Source: Sipunculus nudus
Taxonomy: Eukaryota; Annelida; Sipuncula; Golfingiida; Sipunculidae
Direction of reading: 5' to 3'
Assembly (NCBI GenBank): GCA_026874595.1
Contig: CM049314.1
Location: 10,348,729 to 10,412,728, forward strand
Length of the DNA: 64,000 nucleotides
The notes beneath the pieces are model-generated. The model was not told where the DNA came from. It saw only the letters and a list, made by a program, of their open reading frames with translations, and made no database searches. A program made the translations under genes and the position numbers. Of this stretch, positions 28,117 through 43,100 are shown one piece after another. Each line of letters starts with the position of its first letter. The first letter of the stretch is position 1.

Positions 28117-31100
28117 AAAATATGCATTGACATAAACTCAAAGGTTGTTTGAAATCTTAAGTTAATCTTTCATTGATTTTTATATTATGATATTAAGCTT
28201 GCATAAATAAATAAACTTTATAATATGATTTTAAAGTAAAATACAACCATTAAATTTAAAACTGATTTTACATAAACCAGGTCATATGCATGTTTAACAA
28301 GATTTATGCTGTTATTTATCTGCTATTTTTCAGGTCAAGTATTTTATTTATATTTCTGAGTTTGTGAGCCATGAACACTAGTCTATAACATGATCAGTTT
28401 GGCCAGCTTTGTGATTCAGACTGCAGAGCAAACACTGTTAACATTTTATTTATTTTTCATTTTAAGCATGATCTCGGAAAAAATTTTTTTATCTGATTCA
28501 TGGGGTAATCAAGGACTTAGGTGTACAGTTCCTGCTTTGAAACTTAGTGAGCATAAAGCTTGTTTTCAGGTCACTGAGATATGAATTGTCAGAACAAGAG
28601 AATGAACACATTAAAATAATGACTTTATTTATGACAAAACAACAAAAGCCAATGGGGGGGAGAGATTAATATTTTTATTATGTCAGAATGTAGTTGTAAA
28701 GTCTTTTTTTTAAAGAGGTGGATCCTATGAAGGAAATTTAGAGTGTCAAACAGGAACTGTCCAATGGAGCATGAGACTTATGGGAAAAACAATGAAAAAA
28801 AAACGAAAATATAAAACCTGCTGAAGCGGCAAGTTCCTGGTCACTCTCCAGCAGAAGTTCCCAGGCTACGGGCAGCATGTCAATGAAACTGTCCTGAGAC
28901 AGGATTGGAGCTGACTTCCCAATGATTGACAGGGGGCTCTGGGTCAGCTGCTGAACCTGTGAAAGATCAAATAGTATCTTATTTTTAAATTTATTTTCAG
29001 GAATATATGTGATTCATATATGCAAATGATTGACAATACTAGTGTTCTGTCACTGATTCCATTATGATCAGGAGTGTTTTTTTTTTGTTTTACAAACACT
29101 GCATCTGTCTCTATCTTCACTGAAGCAGACAGCAAATTCAACAGGATGCAAGGTTTCATCCTTTAATGATTAAAGTCATTTAAAGCTATAGGTACACATT
29201 TTAGTATGAATACAGAAATTGTTTATATCCATTTTGACACATAACAGAGTCATAATGAATGGAGATATCATAACACAGACTACTGTAACATTAGCCCCAT
29301 TTACACTAGAAAGATCTGGCTTGACCTAACCATATCTTGTGTACACAAGATTTCATCTCGTATTAGAAATCTTGTATTACATTATGCTTGGCGAAAAGAC
29401 CATTTAAACCACTCTTTACTATTTCATTAGTCCATTGGTCCAGACTTAACCTTGCATTTACACATACACATCCAGCGCAATCTTAACTGGTCCTTCCATT
29501 GCGCACTAAGTAGTGGTAGCAGGTACTAGTCTATTTACACATGTAATAATGCATGCTCCAACAGCAGTGTGGCATGTGCTATAATCTAACCCCATCTAAA
29601 TCTGTGTGTCTAGTTTAGGTTGCTCCAACTAGTGCATTTGACCAGGTCTAGTGCTTTTTGGAGATCTAGAGGGGTCCAGATTTTGTTTTTAAATGGAGCT
29701 ACCCTATGCTAACATGTTACTACAAATGTACTCATTGACCTGTGACTTGATATACTTCATGACTGGAAGCTCCTCTTTTGGTTTCTGAGTCTGCTTTGCT
29801 TCCTCCTTGCTCTTCTCCAGTGCTGCCACAAGCTTCGCTCTAGCCAGGTTCAGGTCGGTTCTCATTTTCTCCAGCAGGGGGGTACTCTCACGGCGCCGTG
29901 TCGGAGATGACGGTTGAAACAGAGACTCCTAAAAATTAGGTCATTTCACTGAAGTAATACTTCAACACTTGCTGTTGATAACTCAATCTGATACCTAAGT
30001 CAGTGACTAATATTAGTTTAAACTATGGATATGGAAGGCAGAGAGTATTATACACTATATAATTCCGAGGACTGACTATATCATGTTATTACTACCATGC
30101 AGGGTTAGTGTATCTGGCAGTTAGATATTTACAGAAGAAATAGGGTCAAGAGTTCTTATGGATCGACATGAAGTTTAGTAATACAGGCAGTGCCTACTTC
30201 AATCTTACATACAAGTGTGTACATTTGTTAAATAATATATACAGTAAAACCTCCTTTATCTGCCACCCATTATTTCACCAAACATGAATTATTAACCAGA
30301 AAATGGTAAAGTCAAGATATTCCTTCTAATTATTAGGCTTGGCCAGGTACAAAACTCACCATCCATCAACAATCATGTGTTTCTAATTTTATACCAGACT
30401 ATTATTATTCATCAATGACAAGGTTATAAAAATGACCTTCACTAAACACCAATAATTTGTTTATAATTCAGCAGTGGCAAAGAAAGGAGGTTACACCATA
30501 TTCAAAGTGGTCATACAGGTGCTATTATTATATACAGTGCTTCCCTTGGAGGAAGAAATGTGGGCAGTAATAGAACATGATTAGTAAGAAATTAGTATGT
30601 ATGGTCTGGAGATGGAATTTACTCATATATATGACGGTACATATATATATGAGGTGTAACAGAGAAACATGTTGATGCAGGAAAGAATGTAAGAAAACTT
30701 TCTACAGCTAGATGTATGTGCATTTATAGTGGAGGTCATGCTTAATGAATATTCATGCATGATGTCAGGTTAGTTTGCATGTAACACTGAAGTTGTGAAA
30801 AGTTTGAAAAGCAAAATATTGTGTAAAAATATATGAGTATAAAAAATGAAATTCTACCATAAAAACCTGTGTTAACACCAAAAAATGACATCATAAATAA
30901 AAAAAAATATATCACCAGAAAAAAATTTACAACTTCAAGTTCAGTTTATTGAAAAATATAAATTCTGGTTTGATACAAAACCAGGCCTAGGGTCACCTTA
31001 CTTCTCAGGGACAAAAAGATGTAGTCATGGTGGTGTTGTTTTAGTTAAATATTTCTAAACTATCAATTGTAATGGAGTCTTGTTACCAAAATAAAAGGTG

Positions 31101-34100
31101 CACACAAAAATATATTCCAAAATAAATGTTATTGAACGACTTTCTTCATTTACATATATTTGATATATGCCCCCTAATTTTCCCTAATATAAAATTGGTT
31201 AAAAAATTTAATTATCTTTGTGATGGCATTTACAAATTGAAGGTTTGATCAAATGTATCCATCACGCAAGGAGATATGCTTGGGCTAGATGAAGCAACAG
31301 GAGAAATTAAGTGATTCAACAACCAAATTCATTGATTTAGAAGCTGAATCATTTTACAAATCAGAACAGGTGGGACAGCTCAATAAAAATAAGTTCAATC
31401 AGTAGCAAAGATTAAACATTTTATTTACAGATATCATACTAAATAACATTATAAAATCAATCTGCAAAAATTAATTTAGCCAAAAATAATACTCAAAAGA
31501 CAGTTGTTTAACAACTAGAATACGGGTAGTCGACAAGCCACTACGTGTATCCACCGAAATCAGAGTGGGACGGGTGAAGTGAGGCATGGATTGAGTGGCT
31601 CGGGGAAATAGACAGGATGTTTTGCATATAAACATGGATGACACAAAGCCAGAGTGGGACATGTGAAGTGAGGCATGGATTGAGTGGCGAGGGGAAATAG
31701 AGAGAGGTGTGTTGCATATAAGCATGGACGTCTGCAGCAGAAATTTATATGTAGGTGGCGCCACCTGCCACAAAATCCAGAAAATTATCCATGTTGTATA
31801 CAATTGCAAAATCTAGGGCAGATAAGTCAAACCACTGCCGAAATATGAGTGATTTTATCCCACAGCAGACAAACAGACAGACACTGTGCAAAAATGGTTG
31901 CAAGTGGAGCCACCAGTTTTGCGTATGATAAAGAGCTATGTGAGATCTATACCCTTGCAAAATCTTAGGAGGATACGTCAAACCAGTCCTGAGATAGAAG
32001 CCTGTATGTCTGCAGCCTGAACGTGAAAGTAGGTAGCGCCACCTGTCACAAAATCGAGAAAGCTATCCAAGATGTATATACATGCAAAATTTTAGGCAGA
32101 TAAGTCAAACCACTGCCGAGATGTCAGTGATTTTGTCCCACAGCAGACAAACAGATGCTGTGCAAAAATGGTTGTAGGTGGCGCCACCAGTTTTGCGTAT
32201 GAAAAAGAGCTATGCGAGATCTATACTCATGAAAAATTTTGGCCCAATCAGTGAGAGGGTTCCCGAGATATGAGCTTGGATGTCTGCAGCTTAAACCTGA
32301 ATGTAGGTGGCGCCACCTGTCATAAAATCCAGAAAGCTACCCAGGATGAATACACATGCAAAATTTCAGGTGGAGAAGTCCATTCACTGCAGAGATATGA
32401 GTGATTTATCCAAAGGCAGATGAACAGATGGAGGCTGTGCAAAAATGGTTGCAGGTGACACCACCATTTTTTAATGTATGTTATAAAGCTATCCAAGGGC
32501 TACATTTGTGCAAATTTTTTTTCCTGATTGGTCAAACGAGTCCAAAGATATGTGGATTAATGTGTCAAAACACATGCACAGATGGATGCACTGGAGAGAG
32601 GAAAGGTCAGAGGTCAACCCAAAATATTTTGGCACCAGTTGACATGTGACCCTGTAATCCTGTAAAGTTTCGGAAAATCTGTCCAGTGGTCTCAGAGTTC
32701 TATTCGGAAAACCAACGCAGCCACGGCGGCGGCAGAACCTGCCAAAAACATAGTATCTGCAAAACTTTGTTTTGGCAGATACAATAAATAAATGGAACTG
32801 AATTTATAAATGTTATCATTTATTTTAGTCCAAGATCATCAAAATATTTGAAATTAAAGCTTCAAAGCTAAATATAACATAACTGACTGGTAAGCCAAAG
32901 CAGGAAGCTTGATAAAGAGGTCAATGCCATTTCATCAGGTCAAGGTTATGCTAGGCTGATTTGGCCTTCATTATAATTAATCCCTATTTAGAACATAAAA
33001 CATTATCAGTTGATGACTATTTTTTAAGAACACTCTATGATGATGATTCGGACATCAAAAGAATCACCTGAGTGCTCCTACAAAAAAATTCAATAGAATA
33101 AATAGTTTTTTTTTTTTAAGATCCTGAAATATGGAATTAAAATCACACAGATGCATGATACATGCTAAATCAAGTGTATAAACATCCCATGCTCTCGTGT
33201 GGTTGATGTTAAAACATAACAAAGAATAACAACAGCAGCCGTGTTACACATGCATAACAGAATCAAACGTAATACCGGTACATCTCCACAGAATCTGTTC
33301 TTTTGATTACATATAGCATGTGTATGTAAGTCAGTCACACCCCAGTAAAGACGTCATACCCAATCATTCAGCTCACACATACAAACTGACCACCCACCAT
33401 TTAGTGTCAAATACATTCCATGATATTTCCATAATCTGAGACATTTTCCACAAATTCCATGACCTATCCCTGCCTAGGAAAAAGGGAAACTCATATTGCA
33501 GGTTTTCCCTGATTTCCAAGATGCCTGGCCTCTGTGACTGCCTGGCTACTGGGAACTTTTTTTCAAAACTTTATGTTGGAGGTAAGCGCCTCCATAATCT
33601 TGATTGCTAGCTGACCTAAGTATGTGTATATCTGCAGAATTCCATTCCTGTTTCAGACTACATGACAGGGCACAGCACATGCTTTCTCTCATTTTATATC
33701 CTTGTGTTAACCAGGCCCAGTGACTACTGCACCTGCAGGCCCTGGGTATGTAACAGCCCCCATTTCTGGGTCATACAACTAAGGAATCCCCCAAAGTTGC
33801 ATTTGTTCAGGATTGAAACAGGGCCATGAGGTGTGCTCTTCTGAATAAGACCACAGAGCACTCATCCTGAGAGGTTGGGGGGGGGGGGGGGGCTGCAGCA
33901 ACCATGACAAATCTCACTGCCCCAGCTAAGTTTCAAACTCACAATCATCCAACTTTGAGTCCTGTATGTGCTCTACCCCTGGACCTCAGAAGCTGATTAC
34001 TGGGAACTGTGCTTGATATTATTGTATTCATGTATAGAGCTGGGTAGTAATATTATGTATGACTGTACACTACATTCAAATTATACATACCATACCATTG

Positions 34101-37100
34101 TTGATGAGTTGCTTACACTAAATGGCAAATCACCAGATTTACATGTATTCAAGGGCTGATCAGTGCAAGATACAATGTTTGGTGGTATTATACCAAAATA
34201 GTACTCCTGGGCAAAATGTTCACAATCCTCCCACTCCCAGCTAATGTACAACATCATACAACTGATACCAAGTGCACATTTGGTAATACAGATCTATAAA
34301 AAATGATAACCATATATGGTTGTCTTGCTAAAATATATCTTCCTATGTTCAAAGAATAATACTTGATCTGGGGTTAGGCTGACTCACTGTGACATTGCTA
34401 AGTACATAAAAGGACAGATTCTGTGATTGTAGTGTTATTATACATAGTAATAATGATGACAATAATGATAATATAGAGGTGACAGTGTGGGAGGTAAGAG
34501 GGGTGTGGGAGATTGAGAGAAGCCCACTATACTTACAAAACTGCTACTGCTAGTACTACTGGAAGAGTCAGCGGGACGACCAAACACGGCATCAATGGCA
34601 TGGACCACAGCTTGCTATCATAAACACACAAAGCCAAGGGACACGCGCATTAGTGGTCCATCTCATGCAGCTTTCACAGTGTGCCACGCTCAATCAATAT
34701 ACATCATTCCCAGCATTTAGATATTCATATAGTGTCCCTTGCAAAAATGTGCTTGGGTTTGTTAAAAAAAATGCTCCCAAGACCAAGAAAAAATGCATGA
34801 GCTCATCAGAGAACAAATCCATCCCAAAGGACTGAGAGATTTCTAAAGATTCAACAAATGAGGGAGCAAACTGCATGAATCCTACTGCCAGAAATGCAAT
34901 GATAACAGTGCTCATTTTGTTCCAATATGTCATATTTAGACAACATGAGGACAACTATCATACTGTCAAGACTGACTAAGTTTGCCTTCTTGAGAGTACG
35001 AACATGGACCGTTCTTTTGAAACCTTGACCAAAGACACTGTTATTCTATATAGCTATTCTTTGGGTTTAATCAGCTGAATACAATCTAACCTTAAAAAGC
35101 AAGAATTCCATCCCTACATGACAACACCATACGTAATAAATAGGAAAAGAAAAATATATTGACACATAAGAATATGGCAACATATACATGTACAGACATA
35201 GATTACAAACAACCAAAAGAGTTTCTCTTATCATTGCAGGCTGCTGATTGAAATTACCAGAAGCCAGCAAATACATCCTTCTTTGGACCTATCAGAAAAG
35301 GCCAAAGGCAAACAGACCTTTTTATCATCCAACCTGGCAGGAAACAGCAAAGGTCAACAAAGAAGGCCTTCTCTCACCTAGCCTGGAGAGACTAATAATC
35401 AGGTCCCTATTTCATACTACCTGAAAAATATCAAGGTCAATCTTTCACTTTCCAAAAAAGATCAAAGGTCAACAACAAGGACCTTCTTTCACTCTGCCAA
35501 AAAAGTTCAAAGGTCAACAAAGAGGTCAAGAAACAATCAAAGGTCAACAAAGTTTGTTCTTCACTCTGCCAGAAATAAATCAAAGGTCAATACAGAGGTC
35601 CGTTCACTCTGCCAGAAAAGGCCCAAGTACAACAAAGAGGTCCTGCTTAAACCTGCCAGAAAAGAGCAAAGGTCTACAAAAAGGTCGAGAAACAAACAAT
35701 GGTCAACAAAGTTTGTTCTTCTCCTACCAGAAAAAAAATAAAGGTTAACAAAGTTTGTTCTTCACCCTGCCATAAAAAAAATCAAAGGTCAACAAAGAGG
35801 TATTTCTTCATTCTCCCAGAAAAGAGCAAAGGTCAACACAGAGGTCCTTCTTTCACTCTGCCAGTAAAGAGAAAAGGTCAACAAATAGGTCCAGAAATGA
35901 TCAAAGGTCAACAAAGTTTTTTCTTTCATTATGTGTAACGAGATCAAAGGTCATCCCAGAGGTTCTCCTTCTCTGCCACAAAGAGCAAAGGTCAATACAG
36001 AGGTCTTTCTTTCACTCTGTTGAGATGATCAAAGGTCAACAAAGAGTTCCTTCTCTCATTTGCCAGAAAAGATCAAAGGTCAACAAGGAGGACCATTCAG
36101 AAAAGTTCAAAGGTAAATAAGAGGTGCTTCTTCACTTTGCCAGAAAAAGCAAAAGAACATCAAAGAGGTCCTTCTTCATCCTGCCAGAAAAGAGCAAAGG
36201 TAAAAAAAGAGGTCAAGAAACAATCAAAGGTCAACAAATTTGTTCTTCTCTCTGCTGGAAAAAAATCAAAGGTCAATACAGAGGTCCTTGCATTCTGCCA
36301 GAAAAAAAATCAAAGGTTAATACAGAGATCCTTTCATTCTGCCATAAAGAGCAAAAGTCAACAAAGATTTTGTTCTTCACTCTGCCAGAAAAGAGCAAAG
36401 GTCATAAGAGAGGTCCTTCACGCTGTCAGAAAAGAGGATAGGTCAAATAAGAGGTGTTTCTTCATTCTCTCAGAAAAGATCAAAGGTAAAAAAAGAGGCA
36501 CTTCTTTCACTCTAATAGAAAAGACAAGACATCAAGAAAGAGGTCCTTCTTTAACTCAGCCAGAAAAGATCAAAGGTCAATTTAGAAAGCCTTCTTCACT
36601 CTTCCATATTCTGCTGTAGGAAAATAAGAAAGACCAACCAATGGGTTCTTCTTTCCACCTTCAAGAAATATAAATGACTAACAAAGAGCCCCTTCTTTCC
36701 CTCTGCCAAAAATATCAACTTTCAATCTGCCATATATTCATGGAAAACATGAGAGGGCAGTCAGGAGGTTCTCCTTTTGCTAACAACAAAGGTCCAAATC
36801 CTTTTCAGGAAGCAGCCTCATTAAAATAATCTCTCTGACTTGAAAAACCTTCTTTTAAATTCTTATTATTAGGTATATTCACAGACTGGCATGTGTAAAA
36901 CCTTAGCAATTGGTCATGTGATTTATGCACCCATACCTTTGAGAATCTTTCAGGTGCAGATGTAAAAGGACAAAATATGCCTTGAAATAATTCCTTTATC
37001 ATATATAAGAAACTATTAACAGGACATCTGTAGAGGGTATACTTCAATCTGGCCATAAGATGTAGCAAGAAAATATCAACAGACGTCAACTGTTTCTGTA

Positions 37101-40100
37101 CTAACAGCCCAGGAAGAGTTATTTTTCTGTGATTATTCCACTGCATAAGGGAAACATATACAGACCAAACTGAAATGTGATCTAATCCACTAAATGAGGA
37201 TGATTTAAAGGAATAAATTAGAATTGTCTCTTTCAAGACTGTTTCCTATATAGGAGTAAAAATAAGGGTCTGAATTGGGCTAGTACATTTTATAGCCTTT
37301 CATTCTAATGTTGTTTGTCAGTTTATTATATTGTCATAGCTTATTATGTGCAGCAAAATGCAGATAATAAGAAACAAGGCCTACAGGCCTAATGCAAACC
37401 TGTGCATTGGGAAATACACCAGGTATAATGCTTCAATGCTGGACCATTACTTTTCATGTATATGAACAATGCAAGTACTAAACATTTTGAATAAGAAACA
37501 ATTACACAAACATCACTGCTGAAATTCTGGCATGGGTGCACACAACACAAAAACGATTGTAGCTGGCACCACCATTCTTGTATACTTCAAAACTATCAGA
37601 AAAATACACATATGCCAATTTTCAGACTGATATATCAAACCCCTCCTGAGAAATAAGCAGGGACACACATTGTGCAAAAATTTTTGTAGGTGGCACCACC
37701 AGTCTTGTATACGACAAAGCTATTTGATATGTATAAATATGCCCAATATCAGGCTGATATATCAAATTCCCTATGTAGAAATAAGCAGGCACATACACTG
37801 TGCAAAAGTCAATGTACGTGGCACCACCTGTCTTGTAAATGAGAATACCATCAAAGACGCATAGACAGGTCAAAATATCAGTCCAATACATCAAACTTCC
37901 CCAGAGTTTGATGCACTGGGCTGACAAGGCTTAGGTGAGTAAGGCAGTTGCCCCCCCCCCCCCCCCCCCCCCCGAGTGACCTGTGACAAATTGCTGCCTC
38001 AAGCTACTGCACTGAGTGAACTCTTGACCTGCACCTGGCTAGACTCAGTGAACTTTTGACCTGTACCTGGCCGCACTGAATGAACTCTTGACCTGTTGCA
38101 TAATCTGACACAGCTGGCAGTCTGCCAAAGCTATAAATAGATTCAGGCTGAACTTTGGTGCCAAATATGATGCAGTGAGCAGTCTGCCAAAGCTATAAAT
38201 AGAATGCAGCTACTGCACTGAGTGAACTCTTGACCTATACCTGGCTGCACTTCTTCCAATCCTGGCACTGTGCCAAAACTATTTATAGAGCTGACATCAT
38301 CTTGGCTAATGGCCATCATCAAGGCACTGGCAATCTGCCAATGGTAAAAACCAAGTGCTGCCATCTGTACACAAAAGTGGTCCCTACTTGAAATAACTTT
38401 GAAATTTATTTTCCCAATGCAAAATGCTTTTCAGCTGACATTTTATAAAAAAGAAATCAGGAATATATGTAAATTAATTACGGATGCATACTGAATGCAA
38501 AATTAAAATACAGATATATCTCATTGATGGCAAATTCTTGAATTAAGTTGAGTAGGGATACCAATAATTTTTAATCCATGTACAGTTGAATTTGTATAGC
38601 CACAGAGAGCTGAATATCCATGACTGTAACATTGCCTGGTATGATAAATAACTTAAATCATAAATCTAAATTTTTTAATAGTTTTTAAAAAAAACTTTCT
38701 TGTCAATATTAACCAAAGATAACCTGAAATCTAAATGTCTAGTGGCATGATGTAACAGATGCTGATAAACTGGTGCCAGGCTAGATGTAACAGCATCACA
38801 CAGCTAACATATATGGTAAAATGACTCAATTCAATCTCCATAATTCAGCCAAAAATCATTCATGTGGAACCATTAATGACAATTATTATAAGAATTATTG
38901 TAGGAATTATTCTTGTAAAATATTTAACAAACTGGCTTCAGTGGCATCAGTCGAAAAATGTTTCGCAGGTTTATAACTCATATAGGGCGATACAGCAAAC
39001 TGGCTAAGTTCAGCTTCCCTTAACTCAGCCAAAAAGCACTGAACCAAAACCATTTGAACAAACCTGAATTATCAACATCTGAGGATAATTAATGTGTGAA
39101 GTTTAAGAATTTGGCCCAGTGGTTTTTGAGAAGAATATCTTTGTAGCCACTGAGCTAAAATGAACTGTTATGGCATATGACTAAATTCAGCTTCCCATAA
39201 CTTAGCCAAAAGTCACTGAAAAGAGACCATTTGAACAAACTTCAGAAAGCACTACCCTAGGATCATTTCTGTGCGATATTAAACATTTTGGTAATATGGT
39301 TTCAGAGAAGAAGTTTTTTGTAGCCCTTAGTGTGATACAGGCACTTATGACCCTGTACAAAAAAGGCCGATGCAGGTGGCGCCACCAATACCTCAATTTC
39401 AGATATGACCTATGTGACCAACATTGGCATAAAATTTTGTGATGATAGCTACAGCCGTTTCTGAGATTTAAATTATAATATGCTTTTTTGAACAGTTAAC
39501 AAAGTTCAACCTCCTGTATCTCGGCCAAAAATCTCCGAACTGGAACCATTCAAACAAACTTGAGAAAGATTGTTCCAAGGATCATTTCTTTGAAATATTG
39601 GACAATTTGGCTGGAAAGTTTTGGAGAAGAAGATTTTTAAAGCTTTTTTAGCTTTTTCCCCTATAAAATCTAAGAAAATGCAGTTAGAAAAAAATAAACA
39701 AAATCTGATATAGTTTTTTGGATGATTGATTATTTGCAAAAAATTTGGTGATGCTAGCTCCTGCCTACAGACAACGGACGATGCTGCACCATCGCATAAG
39801 CTCACAGGTTCGCTGAAAAAGGATAAGTCTTGGTGACATACAGTTAATGATGAAAAGTAAGAAAAAGGAGTCTGACCTAATGTCAAAAACATTTTTTCCA
39901 TAAATGATGAATCAAACTGAAGAAATGCCACTTTAGCCAGTAATCCAGCATATTTAATTTGATGTTGAAAAGGGATGACAGGATAAAACAAGAAAAAGAA
40001 TAAAGACCTAGGTGCAGAAAGCAAACATTTCTGCTAACAGAGAATATTTAGGTTCCTATGGACCACAGTAAAATCCCCAAACTTTGCTTTCCATTAAAAC

Positions 40101-43100
40101 AAAACCCTTCAAAAGAAAATAAACCTTCAAAATGACTGGTAAATGTTCAGTCAAAAATAATGATAAATATGAGTTCTAAATGCTTGGAATGTTGGTCAAG
40201 TCACATGTTGCCCTAGAAATATTTTCATGGAAAGATAAATATACAAGAGAAAGAGAACGTGGGATACAGTAGAGAAGAATGAGCAGAAAATGATGTCATT
40301 AGAGTAGAATATAGACCATTGTTACCATGGATACAAATGTAGATATGAAAAAGAAATCATGAAAATATTTCTGGTTATTTTCCAATGTGCTTTTTCTTTT
40401 ATAATTATATATTCACAGCAGTTTCATCACCAGTTCTAAGTCCTATATGTTTGTCCCAATACAGTTTGTCCCAATATTCTGAAATCAATCCAAATGCAAT
40501 CTAAAGCATTATATATCTTATTTATATTAAACATCAATTAATCTTCATTCAAGCTTCATTCAGGAAACTTTTTTGTTAAACCAAAGTCACAAGAACAAGA
40601 AATAGTTTGCTTTAAAGTATGTTTCTGGGGCCATCATGTGGCTTTTTCTTTCATGTGACACACTTAGTTGATGATGAAAATGCAAGAATTTGGAACACAC
40701 AAAGAGCCCTTTGTATCTGAGAACAAAGAGGAATTCTGTGACATATTAAGATAATAAATAAACATATTATTACTGCAGTTTTGTCACTGTCTGTGTTGGA
40801 TATATTTTAAAATGCGCCAAAAAATACATCCTTGGTAATACTGAAACAGGATACAAGCAACCAACAATTTAGAAGCCAAAGTTAACTGAAACACTAGGTC
40901 TGTTTTAACTTTTTTCACATATATTTGCTTCTCTTTGGGCTAAGAACGCTGCTCATAGGCCAAATTACAGCAAATGGCAAATTTGATCATACTGTAATTG
41001 AAAACAAGAATTTCAGTCTGCAAATTTGCAAAATGAAATTGAAATGAATAAGACTGGCTCTGCCTTGCATTTCAATTTAGCTGTAAGTATGTTATCAGCA
41101 TAAAATTATCTTTTGTTTTGCCATGCTGCACAATGATTGGCTGAATTTCTACTGCCGGGCTACATATAACAGCATGAATTTATGATAATATATATATGCA
41201 AATATATTCATGACAGACATACAGGCTCTTTGCGTTTAATCATGATTTCATCGTGATTGGCATTACATCTGCACAATGCAGATCACATTGTCAATATCTG
41301 ACATTAACCACAGATAAAACGTCTGCAACAAATCAACAATATATAGATAGTGCAAATGATCGGGTTGTGTTTCACAAAGCCATATATGGCTCAATATCAA
41401 CAAATTTACATGCATTCAAATTAAATCAAAATCAGAAAACCCCATCCCACCAATCTTGCATGATAATTTTGTGGGTGCACGTTAAGTGTGTTTGCAGCCT
41501 CAATTATAAAAATGAAATTTTATGAAAAGCTGGCATCAGAAGTGATTTGTAATCATTTTTTTTCCCCTGATCTGCATCTCATTTGCATGAACTGCGTGTG
41601 ATTATTTCAGCAGCTTGGCAGGCACAATATAGGTGGCATGCAGGAGTCTACAGGATGAAGCCTACGTCTACTCAAGCAGCAGGCACAATGGAAGCATCAA
41701 ACCATGCACAAAAGAAGAAGTTATTATCTGTATAATCAAAACAAAAGAATCAAAACAGTATCAACCTTCCTATTATATCCACAGGGTGTCAATAGTTATA
41801 TGCACTATTTGCTTTGGAAAAAAGTCCTCTGCCCATTATTAAACCAATGCAAATATTTACATTTGTTGAGTCATGTATTATAAGCTTTCATTAGCTTTTC
41901 CAACAGTTATGGTACAATTTTACTAGTAATAGTGCATCTTTCATGGCAAAAACAAATATGTTTTTTTTCTTCAATACTTCATGGTTATACTGGACTGAAG
42001 TGAATAAACTTGTCTTACTGAACAATTTTGTGTGGGCTTCTTGAAATATTCTTTTCAAAACCATTTAAAAGTAATATTTTTTGGGGGAATGGTGAAATTC
42101 AAATCCTTTTTAAAAAGTGATAAAACCGTTTTTGTGAATGAGATTTTAGTCATTTCAATTCTGCATATACTTATTTTCATAATTTATGCATGCATACATC
42201 AATGGAATCCCAGCATGCTATGCTCCATGCAAATTATACCTCAGGTTATTCACTTAACTACCAGATGAAGCTTGAGTATTACCACTATCAAAAAATAATA
42301 CTGAGACAAAGCTGATCTAAAAAGGTGAATGTTAGTTAAATGTGGATAAAATATACCACTCTGAAAACCAGACAAAAAAGATTGCCTAATTTCTATAAGC
42401 TTATAAAGCAATAAAGCAAAAGCATTAGATGCAGTTTTATATATTGATGGAATGGTTACTAGTATTATAAGTCAAGTCACCCAAGTTGTCAAAGCCAGTA
42501 ATGCAAGAAATATAAAATTATATTATTTTCATGAAAAGGGATACTTGATTTCTCAAATACCTTTTGACTTCAGGGAAATATTACCTACAAAAATATCAGT
42601 TTTTAATGATATCCAAACATTGAAAATTCACTTTCATGCAGTTTCATCTGGTTTATTATAATATTATATGTCACTACCTTTCAGTTTTACCTTTTTTGAC
42701 ACTGACTTTTATATTGAGGTTATATCAATATAATAACAGTATCAAAATATATGTTCAGAACCTTAAATGGTCTATATATTATTGATATTATATAAAATGA
42801 TATACATTTATCAGTATGATAATATAAAGTAATATGTCAAATTATCATTTACACATGATACATAATCACCCAGATGAAGGACCTTTCATAACTATGTGAA
42901 TGGCCTTTCAGATGACCTTGATGTTACGACCTTGATGACCTTGAACATCAAGGTCAAGGTTACTTACAAAACTGACTTGACGTTCTCTACATTACATACC
43001 CGCCTCTTCAGCTTTTCTCGGAGGGTGTTTCTGCGACCTTCGTCCCATTTTTGTGGATTAAACTCCTTGCTGTCTTCTGGTTCACTATCATATATGCGTT

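Noticed and set aside
36137-36619. 160-codon plus-strand open frame
   Set aside because: It lies wholly in the AAAGGTCA minisatellite; its Lys/Gln/Ser-rich repeats simply translate the 45-bp unit.
39506-40024. 172-codon minus-strand open frame
   Set aside because: Falls in interspersed family D, with no recognisable domain and no splice or phase link to UNC80.
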